Of a stretch of 64,000 bases of DNA, positions 1 through 9,286 are shown piece after piece. Position 1 is the stretch's first letter; each line of letters begins with the position of its first letter. Both the position numbers and the translations under genes were made by a program. A model generated the notes under the pieces. It searched no databases and was not told the origin of the DNA. It saw only the letters and a program-made list of their open reading frames with translations. Source of the stretch: J027 sp034437655 (GTDB lineage: Bacteria > Chloroflexota > Anaerolineae > Aggregatilineales > J027); NCBI GenBank assembly GCA_034437655.1, contig DAOTTU010000044.1, positions 248,001 through 312,000 of the forward strand. Direction: 5' to 3'.

Positions 1-264
1 GCAGAAGTCTTCGCGAGCAAACCGACACTCGATACTCAATTTAAGGTCGATGATGGTACCTCTGTCGATCTTACAGAACTGGTGCGCGAAGAAGCATTGT
101 TGCATATCCCGATGGTGACGCCTTACGACGAGAATCAACGTTGTTTATTCTGTGAACGCACATTTGATGATATTCTTAGGGAGCATGGGCTTGTTGATGA
201 CATTGACCCACGCTTCGAAGCGCTTAAAACCTTGCGTGATCGCTTGAATAATTCTGACGAGTAG
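1..264 (+). CDS. DUF177 (YceD-like) protein, C-terminal part
   Basis: The reading frame is open from the first base, so the gene starts left of the window and only its last 87 codons are seen. The tail has the layout of the DUF177/YceD family: an alternating hydrophobic stretch ending in an E-E-x-L-L-x-I-P motif, then a short Cys pair (CLFC) and an acidic end. YceD homologues are linked to 23S rRNA and ribosome synthesis and usually lie just before rpmF. Here the next gene is the major sigma factor, 33 bases on, and no L32 gene lies between. The Cys pair is shorter than the usual four-Cys pattern, so the family call is moderate. Confidence 0.6.
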   Translation, partial: AEVFASKPTLDTQFKVDDGTSVDLTELVREEALLHIPMVTPYDENQRCLFCERTFDDILREHGLVDDIDPRFEALKTLRDRLNNSDE

Positions 265-297
265 ACACAATGCAAAGTCCATTACCGAGGGGGATGA

Positions 298-1425
298 ATG
301 TCTGACCTTTACAAAAACGCGGCTGGCTATTCTGAAGAGGAAGACGACCTCATAGGCGAACTAAATGACGATGCTGAAGATGTTTTTGCATACCCCGGGC
401 ACAAACCAGATACGGCCAGTGCTGATGCCAGTGACGAAGATGACGACTTCAACCTCTTTGAATTTGATGAAGATGACGACGATGACTTGGACGATGACTT
501 CGATATTTCGGATGTCGCGTCAGACGATACGGTTGGGCTCTATTTAAAGGAAATGGCACGTGTCCCGCTGTTGACCACTGAAGAGGAAGTTTCATTGGCA
601 CAACGGTTGGAAAAGGGACAATTAGCAAGTGAAAAACTGGCAACACTGAACGGCAAAGCCACTGCTGAAGAACGCGAAGCCCTGATCCATGCTGTGAACG
701 ATGGTCGCGAAGCCCGCGAACACCTTATCAAAGCCAACACACGCCTGGTTGTCAGTATTGCCAAACGCTATATGTCGCGTGGGGTGCCGTTTTTGGACTT
801 GATTCAAGAGGGCAATCTTGGTTTGATGAAGGCCGTCGAAAAATTTGATTATCGCCGGGGCTATCGCTTCAGCACCTACGCAACCTGGTGGATTCGACAG
901 ACGATCACTCGTGCTATTGCGGACCAGGGGCGCACTATTCGGGTGCCTGTGCATATGTCCGACCGCATCCGCAACCTTTATAAAGCCGCCCGCGAACTTG
1001 AACAGAAGTATGGCCGCAAGCCAACCCCCGAAGAAATTGCGGAAGAACTTGACCTGGAACCACGCAAGGTGCAGTGGATGCTCAAAGTCTCCTGGCGACC
1101 ACTTAGTCTGGAACGCCCTGTTGGGGAAGATGACGAAAATGAGCTGGGTAATTTCATTGAAGACTACAGCATGCCGACTCCCTTGCAAAGCGCCTATCAG
1201 ACTGTGTTGCGTGAAAAACTTGAAGAAGTGCTAAGCACACTTTCTCCGCGCGAAGCACGAATTTTGCGGTTGCGCTTTGGGCTGCAAGATGGGCGTGGCT
1301 ATACCCTTGAAGAAGTCGGGCAAAAATTTGGGCTGACTCGTGAGCGCATTCGTCAGATTGAAGGGAAAGCGCTGCGACGCCTACGCCATCCGCGCCGCTC
1401 ACGCCAGCTTCGTGACTTTACCTGA
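298..1425 (+). CDS. rpoD: RNA polymerase primary sigma factor (sigma-70 family)
   Basis: Sigma subunit that directs core RNA polymerase to -10/-35 promoters. The 375-residue protein has a very acidic N-terminal arm (about 15-80, runs of D and E), region 1.2 (about 76-107), region 2 with the RRGYRFSTYATWWIRQ core-binding and -10-melting helix, region 3, and region 4.2 with LTRERIRQIEGKALRRLR near the end. This is the full group 1 layout with a short region 1.1. The start is the ATG after a G-rich ribosome site (gaggggg, 287-293). It probably shares a transcript with the DUF177 gene and ends at the hairpin at 1474. It fits the consensus promoters seen in this window. Confidence 0.95.
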   Translation: MSDLYKNAAGYSEEEDDLIGELNDDAEDVFAYPGHKPDTASADASDEDDDFNLFEFDEDDDDDLDDDFDISDVASDDTVGLYLKEMARVPLLTTEEEVSLAQRLEKGQLASEKLATLNGKATAEEREALIHAVNDGREAREHLIKANTRLVVSIAKRYMSRGVPFLDLIQEGNLGLMKAVEKFDYRRGYRFSTYATWWIRQTITRAIADQGRTIRVPVHMSDRIRNLYKAARELEQKYGRKPTPEEIAEELDLEPRKVQWMLKVSWRPLSLERPVGEDDENELGNFIEDYSMPTPLQSAYQTVLREKLEEVLSTLSPREARILRLRFGLQDGRGYTLEEVGQKFGLTRERIRQIEGKALRRLRHPRRSRQLRDFT

Positions 1426-1473
1426 ACTGATAATTTGATAATCATTTGCGACATCAGATTTTTGTTTTCCAAC

Positions 1474-1502
1474 AACGCTGCAACTTATTTGCGGCGTTTT
1501 GC
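1474..1502 (+). terminator. Rho-independent terminator after the sigma factor gene
   Basis: A 10-bp stem (aacgctgcaa / ttgcggcgtt, one G-T pair) with a 5-base loop is followed by a short T-rich tail. It lies 49 bases after the rpoD stop. It would fall inside the next gene if that gene began at an upstream in-frame ATG (1446), which favours the later start at 1539. Confidence 0.65.
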
Positions 1503-1538
1503 TTATCAGTGGCACTTGTATTGATCAGGAGACATTTC

Positions 1539-2789
1539 ATGGGTAAAAAGGCTGTGTGGTGGGCATTGGTGAGTGTGTTGTTGTTACTGCTGACGGCTTG
1601 CGGAGAGGATGAGAATGCAACCCCGGCCCCAGCACCAGAACCGACCTTTGTTCCCTGGCAAACCAGCAGTGTGCCGATTAACTTGAACAATGCACCGCGG
1701 ATAGACATTATTGCTCAGATTAGCATTCATAACGCGACTGTTTCTGAACTCAAATTTTCCAGTGACAGTGCCTATCTTGCGACCTTGAGTTCTGGTGACC
1801 GTCGCATTAATGTGTGGGACTTAGAAACGGGTGTTGTACAGGTCGAACTGGGGGGTGTTGAAGGTATCGAAATGTTGTTTTCCACCGATAGTGAATTTTT
1901 GTACGTGGTGGACTTTGAACAACAGATTACGCAGTGGCCGATTGTCAGTGGTGAACAGCAAGACGTCGTTGAACTCAATTTAGATCGTGCCGGGCCGGTG
2001 GTGCATACCCCTGATAATCGGCTGGTGGCGATTGGTGGGCGGCGTGGCAATGTGAGCCTGCTACGGCTTGACCCCTTCGAGCAAATTGCAACGATTCGTG
2101 CCCACCCAATTGTGGCGGTCAATATTGTTCATCTCAGCGACGATGGTGACCTGCTGGTGACTATGGGCGGTGCGGATGACATCAAGTTATGGGACACCGA
2201 CACCCGCGAACTTATCGCCACTATTGAAGGGTTTGTACTGGATGTAGACACCGTCGCACTTTCTCCAGATGGGCGGCTGTTGGCGGTTGGGCTGGCAGAT
2301 GTGATCCGCATTTTTGATACCGCACGTCAGGAACAGGTGGCAGTGCTGGGCATTCCGCCGGGCTCGGCGTCTATTTTCCTTGATTTCAATGCAGATGGTA
2401 CACAGTTGTATTTCTATGGTGAAAACGATGCAGTTGAGTTATGGGATATCGCTACAACAGAGCGCCTGGTGCAGCTTGGTCAACACAATGGGCGCGTGCA
2501 ACACGCCATTCTCGATGAAACAGGTAATCTGATGCTCACAGCCACCCGGCAAAACGTCTTTTTGTGGGATTTGAACCCGGTTGGGCAGGTTTCAGCTACA
2601 GAAGTTAATGTGCTGCGCGGCTCGGTGCCGATACCTGCCGGGTTCAGTGTTAATGAGGTCGTGTGGTCGCCAGATCAGCGTATTATCGCCGTTTCAGATG
2701 ATTTCGGGGAAGTCTTCTTGTTTGGTGTGCCAGATGGGAACGCGAATACTCTGCCAGACACCGATCCCGATGACACCGAGGACGATTAA
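1539..2789 (+). CDS. WD40-repeat lipoprotein
   Basis: Predicted surface lipoprotein with a beta-propeller, probably a protein-binding scaffold. The first 21 residues form a lipoprotein signal with lipobox L18-T19-A20-C21. A short Pro/Ala linker follows, then about seven WD40-like blades recognisable by repeated S-x-D-x-x-x-L/V-A and I-x-V/L-W-D strings (for example INVWD, IKLWD, VELWD, VFLWD). The C-terminus is acidic (D/T-rich). The start is the ATG with caggag upstream at 1526; a longer in-frame start at 1446 would cross the rpoD terminator. The last 96 bases overlap the end of the convergent gene. The partner is unknown. Confidence 0.8.
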   Translation: MGKKAVWWALVSVLLLLLTACGEDENATPAPAPEPTFVPWQTSSVPINLNNAPRIDIIAQISIHNATVSELKFSSDSAYLATLSSGDRRINVWDLETGVVQVELGGVEGIEMLFSTDSEFLYVVDFEQQITQWPIVSGEQQDVVELNLDRAGPVVHTPDNRLVAIGGRRGNVSLLRLDPFEQIATIRAHPIVAVNIVHLSDDGDLLVTMGGADDIKLWDTDTRELIATIEGFVLDVDTVALSPDGRLLAVGLADVIRIFDTARQEQVAVLGIPPGSASIFLDFNADGTQLYFYGENDAVELWDIATTERLVQLGQHNGRVQHAILDETGNLMLTATRQNVFLWDLNPVGQVSATEVNVLRGSVPIPAGFSVNEVVWSPDQRIIAVSDDFGEVFLFGVPDGNANTLPDTDPDDTEDD

Positions 2790-3443
2790 CACACCCAGCA
2801 CTCTGACTACCATTGCAATCGTGTCATCGTGTTCCAGCAAGCCGAGTGTGCCCAGAATATTCCACCAGTCATGGCGGCTGGCGTCCATGCCAAGGATGAG
2901 GTCAAGATCGCGTTCTTGGGCATCAGCGATGTACACCGACATATTCAAAAAACTATGCCCAACGACCATAAACATCAGCATTGGGCCGGCGAATTGCTTG
3001 CGGACGAGTAGCCCCCACAGCCCAAGCAGTGCAAAGAATAACACCTGCCAGATAGAGCCGCCGAGGAACATAAGCAACTCGCTACCGAAAGGCATGAAGA
3101 GAAAGTGTCCCATTTCGTGCGGTCCGATGGTGATTGCCCACACGATGAATGACGTCCAGCTTTCTTGCAGCGACAGCAGATGGTCTACCAGTGGGACCAG
3201 AAAAGCCAACCACAACACCGCACCAGACATCGACACCACGTCGAGTTGAATGTCTGGAAACAGCCTGCCGCTGGTATATGGAGAGGGAATTGCGTCAGCT
3301 TCGAAACGCTCATGGTCATCAACATGGATGCCAAATGGCTCCGAAGCTGGTTTATAAGCGGCATTATTGGCCTCAATCAAGAAACCAAGCACAATTAACG
3401 CCAAGGCAAGCAACACCCCAACAAACAAAACCGCAATCAACAT
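2694..3443 (-). CDS. Polytopic membrane protein with HExxH motif, putative metallopeptidase-like
   Basis: I do not recognise a named family. The 249-residue protein has an N-terminal membrane helix, a polar stretch (about 30-65), then five or so hydrophobic segments. H109-E110-x-x-H113 lies inside one of these (GPHEMGH), as in site-2-type zinc peptidases. A later D-x-x-x-H-D-W-W-N string near 185 could supply a third ligand. A GGSxWQ motif and a GHSxLN-YIAD motif sit between. This suggests an intramembrane or membrane-bound zinc enzyme, but no PDZ or classical LDG motif is seen. It stands alone on the minus strand, and its 3' end overlaps the WD40 gene by 96 bases. Confidence 0.6.
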   Translation of the reverse strand: MLIAVLFVGVLLALALIVLGFLIEANNAAYKPASEPFGIHVDDHERFEADAIPSPYTSGRLFPDIQLDVVSMSGAVLWLAFLVPLVDHLLSLQESWTSFIVWAITIGPHEMGHFLFMPFGSELLMFLGGSIWQVLFFALLGLWGLLVRKQFAGPMLMFMVVGHSFLNMSVYIADAQERDLDLILGMDASRHDWWNILGTLGLLEHDDTIAMVVRVLGVLIVLGVIGIGVWQSIRVPIWHTKQEDFPEII

Positions 3444-3535
3444 GCTCTATTTCCTCGCAGAAACACCCGATGCTTTTGCTTAAATGCTAAGTTGCGCGTT
3501 GCTGGCCTGTCAACCCCCGCAGATTAGGGGCTTGG

Positions 3536-4702
3536 TTAGTTGCGGAACAACTCGCGGGCAATGATATTGCGCTGAATCTGGCTGGTGCCCTCGTAAATCT
3601 GATAAACCTTCACATCACGCATCAGCTTTTCAACCGGGTATTCTTTCATGAAGCCGTAACCGCCGAAAATTTGCACGGCGTCAACGGTCGCCTGCATGGC
3701 CATGTCAGCCGCAAACACCTTCGCCATTGATGCAAACTTCGCATTGCGCCCACCTTTGTCTACCATCGTAGCCGCCTGCCAGACCAGCAACCGAGCAGCC
3801 TCAACATTGGTGGCCATGTCTGCGATCATGTGCCCGATGGCCTGATGCTGATGAATGGGAACGCCAAACGTCTCACGTTCCTGTGAATAGCGCATACTTT
3901 CTTCTAGCGCACGCCGCGCCACACCAACTGCACCTGCTGCAACAGGGGGACGACTCTTATCAAAGACTTTCATCGCAATGTAGAAGCCATTGCCGGGCGT
4001 TTCACCGAGCAGGTTTGCAGCCGGAACCTCGACATCTTCAAAGGTGATTTCGGCCGTGTCGGCGCATCGTTGGCCAAGTTTGTCGAAGTGCTGGCTGACA
4101 CCGACACCCGGCGCGTTTTTGTCGATGACAAAGCAGCTCAAGCCTTTGTGCCCGGCTTCTGGGTCGGTCACAACGAAGACGGTGTAATAGTCAGCGATAG
4201 TCGCGTTAGAGATGAACGTCTTGCTGCCGTTGATGACGTATGTGTCACCGCGTTTTTCAGCCCGGGTGCGCATCCCAATAACATTAGAGCCTGCCCCGGG
4301 TTCGGTGACTGCATAGGCGGCCATTTGACCATCCACCAGCCGGCCGAGCCATTCTTTCTTCTGTTCTTCTGTACCACCGACGATGATGGGTAGGGCGGCC
4401 AGGCTGTTGATGGTCATTGCGGTGCTAATGCCAGAACACCCGAACGCCAGTTCTTCGCCAACAACGCATTCTTCGAGCGTATTGGCACCCATACCACCAT
4501 ATGCTTCAGGAATATTGAGGGTTGTCAGTCCAAAATCACGCCCTTTTTCAACAACCGGCCACGGAAATTCGGCTGTCTGGTCATAGTGTTCGGCGACAGG
4601 GATAACTTCTTTCTGCACAAAGTCTCGCACGGCCTGTTGCAGCATCACTTGTTCTTCGGTGAGGTCGAACGATACACCGACTTGAGAGGCAAGTTGTTCC
4701 AT
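3536..4702 (-). CDS. Acyl-CoA dehydrogenase
   Basis: FAD enzyme that introduces the alpha-beta double bond in acyl-CoA, the first step of beta-oxidation or branched-chain acid breakdown. Length (388) and layout fit the short/medium-chain family: N-terminal helices (F-x-x-E-V-I-P), the middle beta domain with YAVTEPGAGS-type motifs, and the C-terminal IYEGTSQIQRN motif whose Glu (E371) is the catalytic base position. The start ATG has ggag upstream. The next gene on the same strand is a separate hydratase/isomerase (stop at 4803), upstream of this one in transcription by about 100 bases, so the two probably act in one acyl-CoA route. Substrate chain length cannot be read from sequence. Confidence 0.92.
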   Translation of the reverse strand: MEQLASQVGVSFDLTEEQVMLQQAVRDFVQKEVIPVAEHYDQTAEFPWPVVEKGRDFGLTTLNIPEAYGGMGANTLEECVVGEELAFGCSGISTAMTINSLAALPIIVGGTEEQKKEWLGRLVDGQMAAYAVTEPGAGSNVIGMRTRAEKRGDTYVINGSKTFISNATIADYYTVFVVTDPEAGHKGLSCFVIDKNAPGVGVSQHFDKLGQRCADTAEITFEDVEVPAANLLGETPGNGFYIAMKVFDKSRPPVAAGAVGVARRALEESMRYSQERETFGVPIHQHQAIGHMIADMATNVEAARLLVWQAATMVDKGGRNAKFASMAKVFAADMAMQATVDAVQIFGGYGFMKEYPVEKLMRDVKVYQIYEGTSQIQRNIIARELFRN

Positions 4703-4802
4703 GATGGTCGCTCCATTTTGTGAAAAGATTAATCAAATATGAATTCAATTGATCACACTATAGCACAAAATGAGTTGATACGAAGAATAAAAAAGTCAGT
4801 CC

Positions 4803-5597
4803 CTACTTCTGGTTAAAATTTGCTGGCCGTTTTTCCAGAAACGCTTGCACACCTTCGGCAACGTCGGGGTGCTGCCCGGCGGTTTGTTGAACCTGTGCTT
4901 CGAGGTCAAGTTGTGCATCGAGGGTGTTGTTCCACGACGCATTGAGCATCCGCTTGGTGAGCCCGTTAGCGTGGACAGAAAACCCGGCGAGGTGAGTAGC
5001 GAAGTCAGTGGTGGCAATAGCAAAATTGTCTGCATCAGCAACTGTTGTACACAACCCCCAACGGTGTGCTGTCTCAGCGTCCATCCGATTTTGGTTGTCA
5101 CCTAACAGGAGCAACTCGTAGGCTTTAGCTGTACCGAGCAACCGTGGCAGGTGATAGGTCAGCCCGGCGTCAGGAATCAGCGCAATCCGTGAAAATGCGG
5201 CGAAAACCAAGCCGGCTTTGCTAGACATCACCCGTATATCACACGCCAGTGCTAACCCCAAACCGGCCCCGGCGGCAACGCCGTTAATTGCGCCAACGAT
5301 GGGCTTTTCAAGGCGGCGCATGTGGCTAATCAACGGGCTGTAGTATGTGCGCAGATGGTCTTTAAAAGAAAGATCATCGGGCGAAACATCACTCAAATCT
5401 TGCCCGGCACAAAACGCCTTACCCGCTCCAGTCAACACAATAACACGCACATCAGCATCACGTTCAGCCGCTTTGAAGGCTTTCACCAGTTCGCGCAGCA
5501 TGGTTGTTGTGATGGCGTTGTATTTGTCTGGACGGTTGAGAGTGATGGTGGCGATGTGATTTTTAGTATCGAATTGGATGGTTTCGTAGCTATTCAT
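4803..5597 (-). CDS. Enoyl-CoA hydratase/isomerase family protein (PaaG-like)
   Basis: Crotonase-fold protein of 264 residues. It carries LNRPDKYNAI near the start, the oxyanion-loop string FCAGQDLSD, the second oxyanion motif AGAGLGLALACD, and an isomerase-type IALIPDAGLTYHLPR segment where Asp stands in place of the hydratase Glu. That pattern is closest to PaaG (epoxyphenylacetyl-CoA isomerase) and delta3-delta2-enoyl-CoA isomerases, so double-bond or ring isomerisation is more likely than simple hydration. No other phenylacetate genes lie nearby. The neighbour downstream is an acyl-CoA dehydrogenase on the same strand. Confidence 0.85.
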   Translation of the reverse strand: MNSYETIQFDTKNHIATITLNRPDKYNAITTTMLRELVKAFKAAERDADVRVIVLTGAGKAFCAGQDLSDVSPDDLSFKDHLRTYYSPLISHMRRLEKPIVGAINGVAAGAGLGLALACDIRVMSSKAGLVFAAFSRIALIPDAGLTYHLPRLLGTAKAYELLLLGDNQNRMDAETAHRWGLCTTVADADNFAIATTDFATHLAGFSVHANGLTKRMLNASWNNTLDAQLDLEAQVQQTAGQHPDVAEGVQAFLEKRPANFNQK

Positions 5598-5799
5598 GCC
5601 GTGTTAGTCTCCTGCTGAATGTTTCAGAGCTTAGCCGAGAATTTTGCGTCAATCATAACAGCCACCATGCTCAAATGCATAAAGATGATTTGACAGCGGC
5701 TATAATTTTGAGGAAAATATCCAACGGTGCGTAAAAAATACCCACCAGAGACGACAACGTTACTTAAATTGCAAAGTAGCCTCAAGGAGCTAACCCAAT

Positions 5800-8700
5800 A
5801 TGAAGCAACACCGACGCTTAGTGCGCCTGGCTCTACCGTTAATGGCAGTCATGGCGCTCTTTTTTGTGTTGTCGCCCGGTGCCTCGACCCCCTTTGTCGA
5901 TGCACAGGACACCCCGCAACCCGACGCCGTGAGCGTTCCGGGCTCATTTAATGATCTTGTGGGTTGTGAGTCTGCCTGGCTGCCGGGCTGTGACGCCATC
6001 CAGATGACCTTCGACGAAGAAGATCAGCTCTGGCAAATCAGCTTCGAGTTGCCGGCCGGTGAATACGAATATAAAGTCGCCATCAACGGTGCCTGGGACG
6101 AGAACTATGGACAGGGTGCTGAGCCCGACGGCGCGAATATTCCGCTGGTGTTGGAAGAAGACATAACCGTTACCTTCTTCTATGACCACGGCACCAACTG
6201 GATTGCTGACGATGTGAATCACATTATTGCCAACGTACCGGGTAGTTATCAGGACGAGATCGGTTGCCCCGAAGAATGGGCGCCGTGGTGCTTGCAATCG
6301 TGGCTGCAAGACCCCGACGGTGACGGTGTCTATGTTTTCAGCACTACCGAAATCCCGGCTGGTAGCTATGAAGCTAAGGTTGCTGTGAACCAGACGTGGG
6401 GCCTGAACTATGGGGCTGGTGGTGCAGAAGGTGGCGCGAACATTGGCTTCAATGTGCCTTCAGACGAGAGCCTCATTGAGTTTAGATTCGACTCGGAGAC
6501 GAATATTATGGAAATCCTTGCGGATGGTGAAATCCCTGCTGATCCGGTCGGTGACCTGACACAGGAACAAGCCCACTGGGTACTTGAAGACACCATCGCG
6601 TGGGATATTACGCGCATCTCTGGTTCAGAATATCGACTTTACTACTCAGCGGAAGGTACGTTGGAACTCAACCCCGACACCAACATGATCGAAGGTGGCG
6701 ACTTTATCGCGTTGCGCTATGACCGTGCTGGCTTGCCAGAAGAAGCGTTGGCCAAGTTCCCGCACCTTGAAAATTACCTGTCCTTGAAGATTGATCCTGC
6801 TGACCTCGAACTCGTGCCAGAAATTCTGCGCGGACAGATTGCCGTTCATGCCAGCTACCTCAACATCAACGATGAGCAAGAAGTTATCGCCGCAACAGGC
6901 GTGCAAATTCCGGGTGTGCTGGATGACCTTTTCACGTATAGTGGTGACCTCGGTGCGAGCTTCGACGGGCTAACCCCAACCCTCTCCGTATGGGCACCGA
7001 CTGCACAGGACGTGAATCTGCACGTCTATCCTGGTACTGACCCCGCTGCCGAAAGCACGGTCTACGAAATGGCATATGATCCTGCAACGGGTGTATGGAG
7101 TGCGACCGGGGAGCCTGAATGGTATGGACAATACTATGAATATGAGGTTGTTGTCTATGCCCCGAGCGCAGGTGAAGTTGTGACAAATCTGGTCACAGAT
7201 CCGTACTCGGTGAACCTCTCGATGAACAGCGACCGTTCGCAGATTGTTGACCTGAACGACCCCGTGACCATGCCAGAAGGGTGGGCGGAGCATCAGAAAC
7301 CGGAATACCCAACTTTCGAAGACATTTCACTCTATGAGCTGCATATCCGTGACTTCAGCGTAAACGACCCCACTGTGCCTGAAGAATTGCAGGGTACTTT
7401 TGCTGCTTTCACTGTCGAAGATTCAAATGGGATGCAGCACTTGCGCACCCTTTCCGAAGCTGGAATTACCCATGTGCATATGCTGCCGCTCTTTGACATC
7501 GCCACCATTGACGAGGACAAATCAAGTTGGGTGAACCTGCCTTTTGATGAGTTGGCGCAATTCCCTGGCGATTCGCCAGAACCGCAAGCATTGATTGAGC
7601 CAGTGCGTGACCAGGATGGCTTCAACTGGGGTTATGATCCCTTCCACTACACCGTCCCTGAAGGCAGCTATTCCACTGACCCGGACACCTTTGCCCGCAT
7701 CATCGAGTTCCGTCAGATGGTGATGGCGCTCAACAACATTGACATGTTCCTTGTCATGGATGTGGTCTATAACCACACCAACGCCGCCGGCCAGAGTGAC
7801 CGTTCTGTGCTGGACCGTATCGTCCCAGGCTACTACCATCGTTTGGACGAGAACGGGAACGTCACGACGAGTACCTGCTGCCCCAACACCGCCACTGAAC
7901 ACAACATGATGCGTAAACTGATGGTGGATTCGGTGGTAACATGGTCAACGGCCTACGGTGTGGATGGTTACCGTTTTGACCTGATGGGTCACCACATGCT
8001 GACGGATATGCTAGAAGTTCGTTCTGCACTCAACAGCCTGACGGTTGAAGCAGATGGTATCAACGGTGAAGGCATCTACGTTTACGGTGAAGGTTGGGAC
8101 TTTGGCGAAGTTGCCCAGAACGCTCGTGGCATCAACGCAACCCAGTTGAACATCCCCGGTACGGGTATCGGTGTTTTCAATGACCGTCAGCGCGACGCTG
8201 TCCGTGGTGGGAATCCCTTTGGTGAACGCTTCGAACAGGGTTTCGCGACCGGGCAACTCCTGCTCCCCAATGGCAATGAGCAAAATGGCGACGAGGCCAA
8301 TCAACTTGACCTGATGCTGCTCTTTGCAGACCAGACGCGCGTCGGGTTGGCCGCCAACATGGCCGACTTCACTTTCGAAGACCGTACCGGCACAACGGTG
8401 ACTGGTGCAGATGTGGACTACAACGGCGCACCGACAGGGTACACACAAGACCCACAGGAAAACATCATCTACATTTCGGCACATGACAACGAAACCTGGT
8501 TCGATGCTGGTGCCTGGAAACTTCCGCTAGATACGCCTATTGAGACGCGCACACGTCTACACAACCTCGGTGTCAGCGTTGTGTCGCTGTCGCAGGGTGT
8601 ACCGTTCTACCACGCCGGGATTGAACTGATGCGCACCAAGTCGCTTGACCGCAATAGCTATAACTCTGGTGATTGGTTCAACCGTGTAGACTGGACTGGC

Positions 8701-9204
8701 GAGACAAACTACTGGGCGATGGGCCTACCACCAGAAATTGACAACGGCACCGAGTGGGACAATATGGCCCCCATTCTGGCTACAGAAACGATTGCCCCCG
8801 GCGCAGAAAACATTGAATTTGCGTTCAACCACACCCAGGAAATGCTACAAATCCGCTACAGCTCAGAATTGTTCCGTCTGGAAACTGGCGAACAGGTACT
8901 CAATCGCGTTGCGTTCCACAACACAGGCGCTGATCAACTTCCGGGTGTGATTGTGATGAGTATTGCTGACGGTGGTGAACTGGAAGACATTGACCCGAAC
9001 TACAACATGATCGTGGCGCTCTTTAATGCTCGCCCGGATGAGATCACATTTACAGTTGATGAACTGGCCGGCATGGGCTTTGAATTGCACCCGATTCAGC
9101 AGAACTCAGTTGACAGCGTGGTCCAGGGCGCGACTTTTGACGCTGAAAGTGGCACCTTTACGGTCCCGGGCTTTACGACAGCCGTTTTTGTGATGCCGCA
9201 ATAG
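5800..9204 (+). CDS. pulA: Secreted type I pullulanase with two X25-like modules
   Basis: Exported debranching enzyme that cuts alpha-1,6 links in pullulan, starch or glycogen fragments. The 1134-residue protein has a signal peptide (about 1-36, A-x-A-like end VDAQ), then two related starch-module-like domains (about 43-140 and 144-245), each with V-P-G-S, P-A-G-x-Y-E and N-Y-G signatures of X25-type modules. A pullulanase N-terminal beta domain and a GH13 barrel follow. The type I motif is F608-N-W-G-Y-D-P. Catalytic residues are nucleophile D727 (GYRFD), acid E764 (YGEGWD) and D896 (HDN). The start has an aaggag site. The gene is followed by a hairpin and stands as a single unit. Confidence 0.93.
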   Translation: MKQHRRLVRLALPLMAVMALFFVLSPGASTPFVDAQDTPQPDAVSVPGSFNDLVGCESAWLPGCDAIQMTFDEEDQLWQISFELPAGEYEYKVAINGAWDENYGQGAEPDGANIPLVLEEDITVTFFYDHGTNWIADDVNHIIANVPGSYQDEIGCPEEWAPWCLQSWLQDPDGDGVYVFSTTEIPAGSYEAKVAVNQTWGLNYGAGGAEGGANIGFNVPSDESLIEFRFDSETNIMEILADGEIPADPVGDLTQEQAHWVLEDTIAWDITRISGSEYRLYYSAEGTLELNPDTNMIEGGDFIALRYDRAGLPEEALAKFPHLENYLSLKIDPADLELVPEILRGQIAVHASYLNINDEQEVIAATGVQIPGVLDDLFTYSGDLGASFDGLTPTLSVWAPTAQDVNLHVYPGTDPAAESTVYEMAYDPATGVWSATGEPEWYGQYYEYEVVVYAPSAGEVVTNLVTDPYSVNLSMNSDRSQIVDLNDPVTMPEGWAEHQKPEYPTFEDISLYELHIRDFSVNDPTVPEELQGTFAAFTVEDSNGMQHLRTLSEAGITHVHMLPLFDIATIDEDKSSWVNLPFDELAQFPGDSPEPQALIEPVRDQDGFNWGYDPFHYTVPEGSYSTDPDTFARIIEFRQMVMALNNIDMFLVMDVVYNHTNAAGQSDRSVLDRIVPGYYHRLDENGNVTTSTCCPNTATEHNMMRKLMVDSVVTWSTAYGVDGYRFDLMGHHMLTDMLEVRSALNSLTVEADGINGEGIYVYGEGWDFGEVAQNARGINATQLNIPGTGIGVFNDRQRDAVRGGNPFGERFEQGFATGQLLLPNGNEQNGDEANQLDLMLLFADQTRVGLAANMADFTFEDRTGTTVTGADVDYNGAPTGYTQDPQENIIYISAHDNETWFDAGAWKLPLDTPIETRTRLHNLGVSVVSLSQGVPFYHAGIELMRTKSLDRNSYNSGDWFNRVDWTGETNYWAMGLPPEIDNGTEWDNMAPILATETIAPGAENIEFAFNHTQEMLQIRYSSELFRLETGEQVLNRVAFHNTGADQLPGVIVMSIADGGELEDIDPNYNMIVALFNARPDEITFTVDELAGMGFELHPIQQNSVDSVVQGATFDAESGTFTVPGFTTAVFVMPQ

Positions 9205-9211
9205 CCCTGGG

Positions 9212-9238
9212 TTTACGAAAACAGCGTGTTTTCGTAAA
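9212..9238 (+). terminator. Hairpin after the pullulanase gene
   Basis: A perfect 11-bp inverted repeat (tttacgaaaac / gttttcgtaaa) around a 5-base loop begins 8 bases after the stop. The tail is A/T-rich rather than a clean T-run, so it may stop transcription or protect the 3' end. Confidence 0.6.
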
Positions 9239-9286
9239 TATTGCATAAAATTTCACAGATATAGGGGTGTTGAGGGTGCTTTGCCC

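Noticed and set aside
622..1188. 188-codon open frame antisense to the sigma factor gene
   Set aside because: Fully inside a conserved gene on the other strand, and without motif or start signal.
2581..3249. 222-codon plus-strand frame past the WD40 gene
   Set aside because: Overlaps the well-formed HExxH membrane protein in antisense; Ser/Pro/Cys-rich with no start site.
5690..5706. TTGACA and TATAAT before the pullulanase gene
   Set aside because: Only 5 bases separate the two boxes, so they cannot work together as one promoter; each may belong to a weaker pair that I could not define.
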